From: Amyloporia xantha | Lineage: Eukaryota > Basidiomycota > Agaricomycetes > Polyporales > Adustoporiaceae | Assembly: GCA_036971615.1 (NCBI GenBank) | Contig: JAYKKR010000002.1 | Coordinates: forward strand, 2,046,001 to 2,110,000 | DNA: 64,000 bases | Reading direction: 5' to 3' | Shown here: positions 16,760 to 28,746 of the stretch, in pieces | How the letters are laid out: each line of letters opens with the position of its first letter | How positions within the stretch are numbered: the first letter of the stretch is position 1 | The notes under the pieces: model-generated | Databases searched by the model: none | What the model was told of the DNA's origin: nothing | The model's input: only the letters and a program-made list of their open reading frames with translations | Program-made: the position numbers and the translations under genes

Positions 16760-19700
16760 TTACCAGCCACCGCCTTGCGAACCCCAGCCACCCTCCTGCT
16801 GGATCATGGCGGCACGGGCAGGGTGTACACCAGGTGGTGCGGCACCAGTTGCGGGTTGAGGTGGGTAGCCCGGGGTCTGATAGCCGCCATATGGTGGTTG
16901 TGGCTGTACGCCGTACGCCGATGTACCGTAGGGCATCGCCGCGGGAGGGGCAAAGGGGGCGGGCGTCGCAGAGCCGAGGCTGGTTGTCGGAGGTGCGCTG
17001 CTTTGCCCACCATAGGGGTTCGGCGTTCGGCCGACTTGACGCACCGACATGTGTCCTGGAGTCGCGTGTCCAGGTGCCGGTGTCCGTGCAGGAGTTCGGC
17101 CGCCGAACGGAGTCTTGCCAGCGATACCACCACCTCCGCCACTGTTTTTTGACTCATGAATGTGTCTTGATAATGTATGAAGTGAGCCTCTTGAAATTAA
17201 TACATATAGCCTTGACATACCTGACTTTGAAAGCATCACATAGCTCCGACACTCCAGAAGCTGGTGTATCGAACAGATAGTAGGCCTCTGGCGTGACCCT
17301 GACAGGCTTCATGATGACAGTCAGTGACTTTTCATGTAAGAGAGGACAAGACGTATACACTTACCCATGTCTGTACCGTGGAGTTTTTGTTCGCCAAGAA
17401 GCAAAGGTTGAAGTGGCCTGGACGCTTCCGATTCAGAGTGAAACCGTATGCACTTTTCGTAGGATTCGCAGCCACAACATTCTTGAGGAATAGATCTGAC
17501 GGCCATGTGTCAATGAAGCACACGTTCGCATATAGAAGAAAATACTTACGAAGATCATCCTCTGTTCCTTGCTTGAACTTCTCATGAGCCATAAGTTCTT
17601 CGACCTTGCGGGCCATTGCTGAGACATGATTGACTATCAACTCATCAAGGTCAGAGTACTGATGAGTCCCGTCAACGATCAGCTTGCTGCCGACAGTCTG
17701 ACCGGTGGGGTCGGCGTTGGGTTCTACAACATCTGCGAAACAATAAAATCAGGAAATGGGAATTGTTACATGGTTGAAATCATACCTATGTGCTGATAAA
17801 GTTTGTCATCGACCTTCCACGTCACAGCTAGGTGGTCAGCGCCTTTCGACGACGGCCTTATCACCACATCGCCGGGTTGCTGCTTATCGAGATACTGCTC
17901 GGCCTGCTGTGCGTTGAAATTGTGGAAGTTGGGATGTTTGATAACTCTGCGCGTCTTGTCCACCTCGGCTCTCTTTTTTCTGGCCAAGATCTCCGTATCC
18001 CGATCATACTGTGCGTGATTCCAAGCTTCGTCGTGCTTCACCCGTCTGAACTGAGCGTCGCCGGCACCGACATCCGCAGGCCGTGAGGAGAGTTCTACCC
18101 AGAACTGATCGCTGGGTAGATTGAGCTTGACATCGATGATGACACCCTGGATCGTCTGTCCTTTCTTGACGACATCAGTTGTCCTCGCTTCATGATCCCA
18201 CAGGAGTTCTACGGATATCGTTCCGTCAATACCAGAATCAAGCCGCACTGCTACAAAGTTTGGCTTGACGCGGAGGACGAGCGCTGAAACGATGAGCCCG
18301 ACCCGTAATGTGCGAGTGGTTTCACCGGTCAGCATTGTCAGAACTTCCCAAGGACTAGGGGTAAGGAACTTCTCGCGCATTTCCCCGAATGGCCGGAGAA
18401 GCTCTGCCCGGATGACGTTCAGTGTATGCCGTTTCTTGTCTTGATTCGTCTCATACATGTTCACGGCGAAGTCGTCGAGGTTCAGCTCGTCTAGCTTTCT
18501 ATCGTTCTCCTCATCCGTCATAATTTGAGAGACTACATGAGAAGGATGTTCATCATGGATATCTTCTTCGTCGAGTTCAAGCGCATCTGTTGCCATCTTG
18601 CGAGCCAATTCGTAATCTTCGGGATGAATACGCGTGTTGTCCAAAGGATCTGGAACATCAACATCTTCATTGTGACGATTCTTAGTCGACTTCGGCTCCG
18701 AGTCCTGCATGATCCTCAGAAAGCCAGCCGCGTTGAGAAATATCTTCGTTGTTAGAAGGCCGTTCTTGATGAATTGGTCTCGATTAATCAAGTTACCACC
18801 CTGTGTCAACGTCAATAAATGACTGGAACAGATCACATGTTCACTGACCAGAGACGCTATCTTCCTGACTAACATGTGGGCTTTCCGAGGACCCAGTCCA
18901 CAAACCAGCGGCAGGAGGTGTTGGTAGTACGAGTCAGTTACAGCGCGGTTGATATCTACACCGACTTTGTTGGCGACGTCCACTAGGACTCTCTCTAAGG
19001 CTGACAATAACTTCTCTGTCGGTATCTGAAAACTGACATTAGACACCCCAAACGAGATGTATATCATCCGCCAGCTTACCAAGTTCTGATTATTCTCGTC
19101 GAAAGTGATAGCCTTGATATCGGGTCCAAGAGCTGCATACTCATTGAGAGGGCTTTGAGTATATCGTGCCAGACCGACACAATATTTAGCCAGAGGAGAT
19201 AAAGCAGAGAATTCCTCGGCAGCACGCTGGCTGTGCTGATAGATTCGCGCAACCTCGTCTGACACGTACGTGACAGGTATGTTGAGCGAGTCATCCGGTC
19301 GGGCTTCTGTTGGAATGGCAGGGTCGCCGTTCGGGAAGGTTATGATCTCCTTTACCCGTTGGGAAAGTTTGGAGGTCGCAATACTGAAACCACTGATGAC
19401 AACAACATCTGGTCTTCTCCTCTTGAGGATATCAACGAACTCGTCCCTCATTTCGGCATCGACTAGATTATCTAGTCTTGTGTGCTCACGGAGACGTCCC
19501 GCCTCATCCACGAATACGATGGCGATGACATCCTTATGTGGCTCCCCCTTCCCCCAAGACATCGCAAGGACTGAAGGTGTTTCACCCAATTGCATCTCAG
19601 GTGTAGCATACGGAGCGACATCAATTCTCTGCAAGAAGTTCTTAGGACAGCCGGCTGAGAATGAGCTGCTTGTACTCACGTCACGCAGAATCTGGGCACA

Positions 19701-22139
19701 CTGCTCCACAAGGAAGTCCTCTGCCTCTTCCCTGATCCACTCTCTTGTCCACTTCACACCGATGGGAATAAGATGTTGCTCAAGAGTCTCCTGAATGATA
19801 CGAGAACGTTCTTCATTCCATGCCCGGGCAGTATCGCTGAAACTGTCCGACGCAAACGCATCATTCAACCTTCGTTCAAAAGCCGACTTTGCTTCCGCCG
19901 GAAGAGTGATTGATACCGTGATCAGATGCTGGGATTCAGCTTGGAGGATGTGGAGGAACTGAGCAGTCTGTAGCATGTCTCCTGCGCGTTTGTTATACAG
20001 ATATTTGAAATTCTGTAGATATACAAGGATTAATAATACAATTGATGCAGCGGTTTATAAGACGTACGAAGAATGGGTTGTGCTCGTCGATTTTGGTGAT
20101 TCCTCGCTCCGTCGGCAATACCGAAACCAAGCCATCGGCCTTGAAGACATTGCGGATCTCCTGCCTGAGAATAGGATCTTTGCCGAGTTCAGTCGCCAAG
20201 ATCATGCGTGCACGAGCAAGCAGCTCCTCCGCTGATTGACCGCGGCCGTTGTCAGGATCGGCAAACTGCTCAGCATGAGCCAAAGGGTTGAGTTCAGGCT
20301 CCTCTGTGAAGTGCGAGTTACTGTCAGAAATGAAATTCAGAACCACTTCATGAGTTTTGATGCCGAACCCCTAGAACGGATGATATTGAGTATCGATTCG
20401 CCGTGCACATGAATCTGGACTTTACCTGAGCCAACTTTGAAACTATACTCTTCTTGGCAAGTTCGTACGCAGAAATGCGACTAGGAAGTTTGTGCTTCTT
20501 GGCGTCGACTTGCTCCTCGTCGTCGTGGAAATGAAGCTCAAATTTGTTCTTCTTCTCCTCTCGGTACTTCATCCCTAGCCATTCTGTGGCGTCGGCAACC
20601 ATCTCGACACTCTCGATCCTCTTTCGAATCTCGCTCTCGAAATACTCATCGGTGACATCCAATCGAGTGTACAATGCGTCAAGAGCAATCCGACGCTCCA
20701 GAAGGGAGCGGAATTTCTGCCCGACGGCATAGACACGCCACAGCTCATCCAAGCTGAGCAATTCGACATGGGTCCGCAGGTCTTCGGGGTTAAAATATGA
20801 GATGTAGTCCCTCTTGTGCGTCCAGATGTATGGTACCTCGAACTCCTGAACGAACAAGAATCGGAGGGCACAGGAGATCGCTTGCACCAGATCTGGCAGG
20901 TATCGATGGTACTTCCCATCTCCACGGAAGAAATCACGTTCCTTGAGTGGAGATAAGCGTGTAATGACCCATGATGCGGCATCGTCCAGGTCGTTCTCTG
21001 TTAGTGGTTTGTGTAGCGATATTGTCGTTGATTGAGACAAAGCAGCAGTCGCTAGCTGCATTCTCTCGGGAATATCTTGACCGCGGATGAGGTCGTCGTC
21101 TTCCGTTAGCATGCGAGAGCGGATTTCAGAGGGTTCAAATACCTGTTGTACATAGTTAAATATCATAGCACAGACGACAGCACATGAGGAGACCTACATC
21201 CTGATATTTCATCTCTGGTTTTTGTTGGTCCTCATCGTAGGCCATTTCCTCCTCGTCTACTAGTGCCCAGTCATAGTCATGACCGTCACCAAATACCTCG
21301 TGAATCTCGTCCCAAGCACTGGGCAGAAATGAGGAAGTGCACTGAATGCAATGTGAAGGTGCACTTACTTCGCGTCTATACCAGCTAGTTCTGGCCTACT
21401 CATTGCTTTCCGCCGCGCCTTCTCCAGCCGCCGCCTCTCTCTCCTCCGTTCTTCTCGTTCGTCCTCATCCATCACCCCACCAGTCTCCTCCTCGTCTTCA
21501 TACTCGATGAAGTTGTCCATGTCGTCATCCACGTCGTCTTCATCGTCTCGTCCACCAGCATTACGCTCGTCATCCCAAATGTTCTGGATATCTTGGATTT
21601 GAGGAAGGTCCAGGTCGTCGTTGTCGAGATCGTCGTCCGAGGATTCGACGACAGCCTTCCGTTTAGACGAAGATGGTGCAGGTGGCGAATCTGAGTCCCT
21701 TGCACGCCGAAGGCGAGTAAGCCGGTTTCGAGAGAAGGAAGCACCGGTGTTCTCTTCCAATAGTTCCAAATCGTCTTCTTCGAGGGCCTCCTCCTCCTCC
21801 CGGTCTGAAACATGCGTGCAAATAATAAGCCTTTGATTATTCAGATAACTGGAAGGAAGTTCACGTACGCCGCCTGTGGTGCTTTTTTCGTCGTTTCCGC
21901 CGCCTGCGCCTCTCTTCCTCCTCGTCTACGTCATCTTCATCCTCGTCCTCGTCGACGATGAAGCCCTGTCTAATGCGCCTCGCCTCCTCCTCATCGTCCT
22001 CAGGCTCCTCTGAACTATCATCGGACACGCCCCCACCGGCAACGTCGTCGTCCTCGTTTTCCTGACCGGATCCTTGCATGGGATCATCTTCATCCTCAAT
22101 GTGGTTTGCAAGAGCCGGATCGCCCACCGGAGACGACAT
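16760..22139 (-). CDS. SPT6: Transcription elongation factor and histone chaperone Spt6
   Basis: Spt6 travels with RNA polymerase II, reassembles nucleosomes and binds the Rpb1 linker through tandem SH2 domains. The start at 22139 (MSSPVGDPALANHIEDEDD) opens a very acidic, then basic, N-terminus. The core follows: helix-rich and YqgF-like regions (VIAIVFVDEAGRLREHTRLDN, VVVISGF), the helix-hairpin-helix region (CGLGPRKAHMLVRKIASL), an S1 domain (VGLIVSALVLRVKPNFVAV) and SH2 domains (IKHPNFHNFNAQQAEQYL, GDVVIRPSSKG). The tail has TPG-type repeats (GGRTPARTPAPGHATPGH) and ends EGGWGSQGGGW at TAA 16760. Roughly ten short introns interrupt it; the largest exon covers about 19.98-17.77 kb. Confidence 0.96.
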
Positions 22140-22393
22140 GATGGAGAATACGAATATTGCCAACCAGAGTCTGACCCAAGGATAGAAGGGAGCCGAGGTT
22201 GTGGTTGGGTTCAGCGCGCTGAGCAATCTCGATCAACTTCCCAATTCTAGTAGCCACGAAATTCACCCTACAGTCGGACTTCAAAATAAGGGCTTATCAT
22301 GAAATCTATTAATATATCTCAGCTGCCCTAAGTATTGGCACGCAACACACATGACTATAAACCAGATATTCATTTCACTTTGACTCTGCGACG
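22140..22393. promoter_or_regulatory. Divergent promoter SPT6 / deaminase
   Basis: The 254 bases between the two starts must hold both promoters. No clear TATA box or repeated motif was found. Confidence 0.4.
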
Positions 22394-22918
22394 ATGTCTC
22401 TGACAGAACCAGACATACATCTGCACTTCTTGCATCTTGCTCTCGACGAAGCGCGAAAGTGTGAGCCGACTCCCACCGCCTTCTGCGTCGGTTGCGTCCT
22501 GACTGCGCGCGTGAACGACTCGGAGGAGCCAGTCATCATCGCTCGCGGGTACTCACGAGAGCTCCCTGGAAACACTCATGCTGAGGCAAATGCTCTAACG
22601 AAGGCTCGTCAACTATCATCTGAGCAGCTCCGTCGTCTCTTCCCGTCAGCTTCTCCCACCATCAGTCCCGACGAGATTTTCGCACATGCCGATATCTACA
22701 CTACGATGGAACCGTGTTCAGTACGAACATCAGGTTTGTCTCCTTGCGCCGATGCAATTATAGCTGCCAAGATACGAAGATGCTTCGTTGGTGTCGGAGA
22801 GCCCGATGATTTTGTCAATTGTGAAGGCGCGAGAAGACTCACCACCGCAGGCGTTGAAGTCATCTGGATGAAGGGCTTAGAGAGCGAGTGCTTGGAAGTG
22901 GCCAGAAGGGGTCACTAG
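22394..22918 (+). CDS. CMP/dCMP-type zinc deaminase, probable DRAP deaminase
   Basis: This is a single exon of 174 residues starting MSLTEPDIHLHFL. The zinc-deaminase motifs are clear: HAE within GNTHAEANALTKA and PCS...PC within MEPCSVRTSGLSPC. The surrounding text (GYSRELPGNTHAEANAL, IYTTMEPCS, FVGVGEPDDFV) resembles the deaminase domain of fungal Rib2, which deaminates the pyrimidine intermediate of riboflavin synthesis. In yeast Rib2 this domain is fused to a pseudouridine synthase; here it stands alone. A cytidine-type deaminase of other substrate is the alternative. Confidence 0.72.
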   Translation: MSLTEPDIHLHFLHLALDEARKCEPTPTAFCVGCVLTARVNDSEEPVIIARGYSRELPGNTHAEANALTKARQLSSEQLRRLFPSASPTISPDEIFAHADIYTTMEPCSVRTSGLSPCADAIIAAKIRRCFVGVGEPDDFVNCEGARRLTTAGVEVIWMKGLESECLEVARRGH

Positions 22919-23449
22919 TACTAGCCTCGGTTAGCTTTCCTTCCTGACACAGTCCGTGGTTAGGAGGCTTATGGGCGTTTACCAGACTGTCTGGGTGCCT
23001 CGAATAGACGATACGCTACTTTGCGTCTGGCTATTGAATCAATACACAAAATTTTCTGTCTTTTTAGCCAAATCATGACAAAGGGATTTCAGTCATTGCT
23101 ACGGTGTTAACCTTTCGCATTGCATATACCAATGCGTAACTCTGTCCTACACAACAGCCACGAGAGTCTACATTGGTGCATACAGGGAAGAATTACCCTT
23201 GGTAGACTATGCATTCGATCCTCCGCAATCACTGCGATAAGTACCAGGAAACATAGAGTTAGACACCATGTCGATGATGTGATAGAGATCCTTCACTGTT
23301 TGAGCGGAGCCGCTGAGCAGTTGATGTGAAAGGATGTGGCCGCACCGAAATGAACCCATCGGGACCGACGGTCTATAGCTAACTGTGATCGCATGACGGA
23401 ATGATCATTCACATTGATAGTCTGTCAAAAGTGATGGAACATGTGGAAA
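22919..23449. other. Intergenic region, no recognised gene
   Basis: Only short frames without motifs are present between the deaminase and the esterase relic. Nothing further can be supported. Confidence 0.5.
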
Positions 23450-24325
23450 ACCTACCAAGGAATGCGCCATATCACAAGCGATGGCGTCATGCATTTTGGT
23501 GGGGTATAGACGACTTAGCTAGATTGCACCGCCTGGCCGTCGTGTATCCTCTTGAGTCGAGTATAAATGAGGCCGGATTGTCCGGGATGCAGTTGAACAT
23601 CTGTTGAGACACAAATGACTGTGGTCGATCCTTCATGAGACGAGGTAAATTCCGCAACTTCCTTTCTAAGTGATGCATTCCACCGATCGTCTAACAATTC
23701 TCACTTGAAGACTTCTTCGTCAGGAGCCTTAGTCATGGCAAGATGCAATCATCTCATTAAATCCACGGAAGAAAGGGGAAACGATAGTGGCAGACCGCTT
23801 GATGGGAGGAAGATCGAGTGAAGGTTTGAGAAGCACTTGCCCTTGTAACTCGAACAGGGTGAATAGAAATTATGTGATCGACCCCTTCGTTGCGAACCCA
23901 GTCTCAGGGCGCATCAAACCACTGTGGTATGAGTGTGACCTGCACAACGCGCAAGCGTTAAAACCAACCCACGGTACTGGAAACATGTTAGCTTCTGGGG
24001 TTTAGAAGTAATTCCCGATCGACGTACGGAACACAGCATTGTAGTCGGCCCACCGCCCCCGCTGCGTGTTCTTGTCTACATGCGACAGGAAACCCCGCCC
24101 GACCTGTCTGCGAATATCACTGACTCTATGCCCACGGCGCACACAATTGTGGATGAATAGGGGTTTGGTGTAATATTTCGTGGTGGGGTTGTCCCGCCCA
24201 GCGCAGTTCTCCAGCCTCCGCCTAAGTGACACGGTAGGATTTGATACAGGGACAATTTTTGTCATCAGGGCTCGGATCCTTCAAGGAACAGCCCACGTAG
24301 CAATAAGCAGCACCGCAGCAGCTGT
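23450..24325 (-). pseudogene. Decayed GDSL (SGNH) esterase, third copy in window
   Basis: Reading leftward, fragments in shifting frames align in order with the two intact GDSL esterases at 36.5 and 40.6 kb. They include a YVGCSLKDPSPDD segment, NPTTKYYTKPLFIHN, VSDIRRQVGRGFLSHV, a PWVGFNACA remnant of the TWVGINDCA block, a DLPPIKRSA remnant of LIDLPPINRSP, WNASLRKEVAEFTSSH, IPDNPASF and TKMHDAIACDMAHSLVG. The nucleophile block GDSY reads GAAY, the block III Asp is lost, the DxxHP block is not intact, and stops and frameshifts separate the pieces. It is therefore a non-functional relic, not a fragment of an active gene. Confidence 0.82.
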
Positions 24326-26131
24326 AGGGAATGAGAGACTGAAGCGGTCTAAAGGACGAGTATGCCAGAGGACGTGTATACCACCCATACAAGGCGATGT
24401 GATGTTTTAGCCTACTGAAGCCAGGCCACAATTTTCCAAGCGGAAGGATGGGGGAAATGGACCAAGTTGAAGCAGGATATTCAGATCCCTAGCTGCGAAA
24501 GACAATAGGATGACTGTCGGAGTGGCTTTGACAGCAGAGGAGGTCCTGGCAGGTCTTGCGACAAGAAATTGTGGAGGTCCCGCTCGTGCTATGACGCTCT
24601 CGCTAGGATATCTGTACGATGATTGAATGCGCGTGCGGCTGCCTGATATTTACGAGTCTTCGGATGTGTTGTGAAACAGCCAGAATGATTGGGCATTGCG
24701 CAGTGCAGAAAATCCATTGAATAATCAGATAGACGACGAAGTAGCGGTGCGATCCGGCAGAAAGAGTACCACAAATCGAGAAGAATTGGAGGGTCGCTGA
24801 GAGGCTTTGTTGTCAAAAAGTGTGGCGGCCTGTTTGCAAGCCACAGCGACTGCATGTGCCTTCTGCCGAGTTGAGTTGCCATATATGCAGCGACGTCCAC
24901 CGCCGCGACAACCTGGACAAATCTACTTGCACCGTCATATACAACTTGAAGCTGCACGTTGAACGTTGAACTTGTACCTGGGGAACTCATATTTCTTGTC
25001 CTGCACGAGTCTGCTGAGACCTTACCTTCCACCGCGTTCAATTCCAACTGGATGCCTCTAGGATCTGCTTCTCAGCTTCGTAATGGCCAGGATTATCGGG
25101 CCGTAGACTCATTGGCCCAACGCCTGAGCGGGTTTTTTGTGTGAGTGCAAACACTCTGCTCAAATCTTCTTTCATTTTGCTGTCAAAAAGCATCATAGCC
25201 ACCGTTACGGCTCGTCTTGCTCACCGTGGTATAAAAGCGTTTCTTGGCTCTCCAAGTCTACATCACCACACATGTCTGCTGTGACACAAGCTGGATTATT
25301 TCATCCGCTGGCAGATGCAGCCAATCTCAATATGTGTACCGACTCAACGTGTCGGTGAGGTCGCACAGACAATATATTGATTGGCGTGCTCGTCTGCTCT
25401 TGGCGCATGGCCCTTTGTCTTCATCTTCATGTAGAGGAGATATGCTTGGTCCCCTCTGGAGACCATGTGTATCATCAGACAGAGGTCGCTGTATTTGTTT
25501 TCGGCAGCATTGTATGGTGATTTTGCCCCTAATAAACTGTGAAGCTTGTCGTCGATATTACTTGAGAAACTTGATGATTTGGAGTTCTTCTAGCATATCA
25601 CTATCTTCATGCACACTGTTCAGTAAAGTGTAGACCTGGAGCTTTCGTCGGGGTGGCGCACCCTGATCACGCCCGCCATCTGCGCCCCGTGACGTGACGT
25701 CGTGACCCGACGTCACGCATTCTCTGCCACTTGCGATCTGGACCCGTTCAGGGCCAGTGCAAGGAAGTCGAGACAGTCGTCTGAGAGCAGAGAAAGTGAT
25801 TTCCTTCTGCGCTTTGTGAACTAAATTATTTGATGAGAACGCACCGTGACCTCTATCCAGAGGTGCTCTGCAGCTTAGCATGAACCGCCGCTGGCTGAAT
25901 AGTGTGTCAGACCAGGCCGACACACTTTGGTCGGAATTTAGTTGCTTTTACCACTAACGTGCTCTTATTTCAGGTTTGTAAATGCATTTTGTGCTTCAAG
26001 ATGTGGTAAGTCTCAGTTGGTCTCGAAGCAAAAAGCCCAGAGTATGCGTGAGTCGTGAAGCATTGCGCTCACGACAAGATAGATATAGTTTGGTCGTGAT
26101 TTGGCTGGCCGTCTATGCCCATTTCAGGATG
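24326..26131. other. Divergent intergenic region between esterase relic and gene A
   Basis: About 1.8 kb with no supported gene. It contains the CRE-like block at 25686-25716 and the upstream part of gene A's promoter. A TATAAAAG at about 25231 precedes a short open frame at 25273 that I could not extend into a protein. Confidence 0.5.
25686..25716 (+). promoter_or_regulatory. CRE/ATF-like block, left copy
   Basis: Two parts, CCCGTGACGTGAC (25686-25698) and GTGACCCGACGTCAC (25702-25716), are separated by three bases. Both are found unchanged in mirror orientation at 39386-39419. TGACGT is the core recognised by bZIP factors of the ATF/CREB class. The block lies about 560 bases upstream of gene A. 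Confidence 0.7.
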
Positions 26132-26164
26132 ACGCCGCTTCTCCCACAATCTCCCCGTTAAAAA
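26132..26164 (+). promoter_or_regulatory. Core promoter of gene A
   Basis: ACGCCGCTTCT (26132-26142) is followed after exactly 15 bases by TTAAAAA (26158-26164), then a pyrimidine-rich stretch leading to the ATG at 26277. The same motif, spacing and TTTAAAA occur upstream of paralogue B. Confidence 0.6.
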
Positions 26165-26276
26165 GGCTTCTCTCCCATCCCATCCTTTTTGTGCCCCGTC
26201 CTTCCCTTCCCTCACCACATTGGAATATCATCCGCTCTTTAAGTACCTTTTTCTCGCCATTGAACTTCTCGGTCAA

Positions 26277-26845
26277 TGGACAATATCCAAGCTCTTTATG
26301 CGCCCGCTGCTGTTGTCCAACCTGGCAACGGCAATGGACGACTCCCTCCCTATTGTGAAAAGCATCGACACAGGTACCATCCATATGCCAGGCTGGCTCC
26401 CCCACCCCCCGTCGACTTAATGGTAAGCAATTGATTCATTTGTGACTGCATTAGCTTCTTGCAGACTGACAATGCTGGCACCAGCACACCGTTGACTACC
26501 GCTACGTGGTGACAGAAACCGGTGCCATGGGCCTTGCTACATCGTTGGTATGCCTATATGGTCTCATATCCATTTCGTTTTATAATCTTCTACTCCAGCC
26601 CGCAATTCGTGAAGTCGATGAAGAGGAGGACGTCGCAAATCTTGAACGTGCTTTACGTGGCAGCAGCTCGGGGAAGAGGCTTAGTCTGTTGAGTGTCGTC
26701 ATTGTACGTCTTGTTTCTTGTCTCTTTGGAGTTCCTGTCTACAGCTACGTCGTCGATGCTTCAGGAACTAGCCTTAGCTGTCCGTCGTCAATTCCACAAA
26801 GCGAAGAATCCCTCTCGCACGGCAAAAGAGGGCTTGCTGGAGTAA
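26277..26845 (+). CDS. Small conserved protein A, unknown function
   Basis: I do not recognise a family. Four exons joined by phase-0 introns give about 131 residues: exon 1 (MDNIQALYAPA to VDLM) with GRLPPYCEKHRHRYHPYAR; exon 2 HTVDYRYVVTETGA; exon 3 PAIREVDEEEDVANLERAL; exon 4 ELALAVRRQFHKAKNPSR, ending at TAA 26845. Paralogue B at 38.0-38.6 kb has the same four exons, the same intron phases and matching motifs, which validates the model. The protein is basic and polar with no signal peptide or membrane helix. Retaining a donor-like GTAAGC at the stop would splice to a hydrophobic C-terminus ending at 27039; this alternative would lack support from B. Confidence 0.68.
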
Positions 26846-27725
26846 GCAATATTGTCTATTGCTTTCTGCCAACATCGCGACGCGAAGAAAATCTGTGGCA
26901 TGCAAAATCTCATTCATCTAAAAGCTATGCATGTAGCAGGGCTGTCGGTCTGTTTTCGTTTGCTTTGCGCTCGTTACTTTCGTCTTGCATAACTTGGATA
27001 ATCCTGCCAACTTCTTGTCATTTGGTCTTGTCACCATAGTTTCATCTGCCTTGTTACTTCTTGGTCTCTGACTGATCATTGTACGTATATGTCTTGAGTT
27101 TCCGTGTTGTTGACGTCAGTAATCTGGATACGATCCAGTGTGTAGCATATTCGTAGTGGTTCCATACCAGTTCTTGAAAATATATCTGCAGTTGCAGATA
27201 CTGTACTGTTCTCGCCGGATTTCATTGACAATGCGGAGACCAGCATAAACAATAAGTAAACTTCAGTGTCAGAATCAAATTAATTGCATACGGAGTGATG
27301 TGTACGGCGCATCTCTCGGTTGTTTTCTTTGAGGAAAAGTGCCGATATTTCTGCAGTCCGGAATTAGGACACTCATATTCCTCTAAACAATCCTAGTTCT
27401 CGTTGAGTAGCGTGTGTCGACTGATTATGAGCCCCCCGGCCTAGTATAGGGACTTGCCGTCTCCATCAGTTCCAACTCGAGCTCGCGCTGCACATAGCAT
27501 TCGATCAGGTCAAACAATATATTCGATAGCAGCATATTTCTCTTCTGTGATGTAAGGCCTTCGACTTGAATGGCTGGCACTGGCGCTTCGGCGGCGGGAC
27601 AGAAGCCGACTCCTATATTTCGCCCTTGTTTATATTTATTTGCCACTGTGGGTGCTCCCACGAGAATTGCGCCAGGCTCTACTGGGCGTCTACAAAATCC
27701 TCGAGCATACTGCACCTTTGCTATC
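26846..27725. other. Intergenic region between gene A and RLP24
   Basis: This includes a hydrophobic open stretch (26940-27039) that could be an alternative 3' exon of gene A, then the RLP24 promoter. No separate gene is recognised. Confidence 0.45.
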
Positions 27726-28518
27726 ATGCGTATTGACAAGTGCTACTTCTGCTCGAAGAGCGTATACCCCGGACATGGTGCGTTCACTCCAGTCTTTCAC
27801 TGTGAAGGAACCAACACAATCACAGGTACTGCGTTCGTAAGGAACGATGCGAAGGTCTTCCGATTTTGCACATCAAAGTGAGCGTCCTCCGAGCATGTCA
27901 ATATTTAAGTGTATTGATCGTAATGTCTCCTAGATGTCACAAAAACTTCAAGTATGCATTGACCTATTGACGTCTGCGTGTCCGCGGTTGACCTAGTCTG
28001 TAGGATGAAGCGCAACCCGAGGAAGGTGCGGTGGACGAAGGCATTCCGTAAGGCAGCTGGAAAGGAGATGACAATCGTGAGCTTCTTGTGCTTTATACTG
28101 TTCGCTATGTTAAAACTATCGGCGGTAGGACTCCACGATTGAGTTCGAGAAGCGAAGAAACGTTCCCGTACGCTATGATCGGGAGCTCGTGCAGACGACG
28201 GTCAAGGCGATGAAGCGCATAGCCGACATCAAACAGCGGAGAGAGCATGCATTCTGGAAGAACAGGTATGTGTCTTATCCCTCACTGTCGGATATGTACC
28301 TCACGGTATATGACAGGATGGCCGCGAGCAGAGAGAAGCTCAAAACACACCGGAAGAAGAAACTGGAGAAGAAGACCGCGTCTGTCAAACTGGTCGAGCC
28401 CATGGCAGTGGAGTCGCCAGCGAAGGAGAAGATGCGGGAAAAGATCAAGGTGTCGGCGAAGTCGAGGAGTGCTCTCGTCCCAAGCGAAGGTCGTTCAATG
28501 GGAATGGAGATCGATTGA
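27726..28518 (+). CDS. RLP24: Ribosome biogenesis protein Rlp24
   Basis: Rlp24 is a placeholder for ribosomal protein eL24 on pre-60S particles and is removed in the cytoplasm by the AAA ATPase Drg1. The protein begins [18 protein letters not shown], the CxxC zinc ribbon, continues with [60 protein letters not shown] and a basic C-terminus, ending MGMEID at 28518. Five introns are short, the first splitting [10 protein letters not shown]. The start at 27726 matches the family exactly. The C-terminus is shorter than that of the yeast protein, and the acidic tail that recruits Drg1 in yeast is reduced to a few residues (GMEID). Confidence 0.95.
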
Positions 28519-28746
28519 AAGGAGGCGTTGGATTGGGCCCAGATTTTCTTCTTCCATGCCATCTACTTCCTGCACACTTCCTGCACATCACTGTTGATCT
28601 CTCCCATGTTGTGGAAAAGCGCATGCTACATAATATGATTACAGCGATGTTGTACATGTTACGAACGTATGATTGTATGTAATGCTATATATTGGTACAG
28701 ATGCTCCTCGGAATGCTATTTCACAACCGATATGACATGGAATCTT

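Noticed and set aside
24589..25047. Minus-strand open frame of about 150 codons upstream of the esterase relic
   Set aside because: It has no GDSL blocks and no other motif, and does not continue the relic's N-terminus, which already aligns at about 24.3 kb.
25273..25361. Short open frame starting MSAVTQAGLF after a TATAAAAG box at about 25231
   Set aside because: It ends after about 29 codons. A possible GTGAGG donor leads to no recognisable second exon, and nothing matching it occurs at the mirrored position near gene B.
26843..27039. Spliced extension of gene A into a hydrophobic C-terminus
   Set aside because: Gene B ends at the corresponding point without such an exon, and A has an immediate in-frame TAA. 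The donor-like GTAAGC overlapping the stop may be coincidence.
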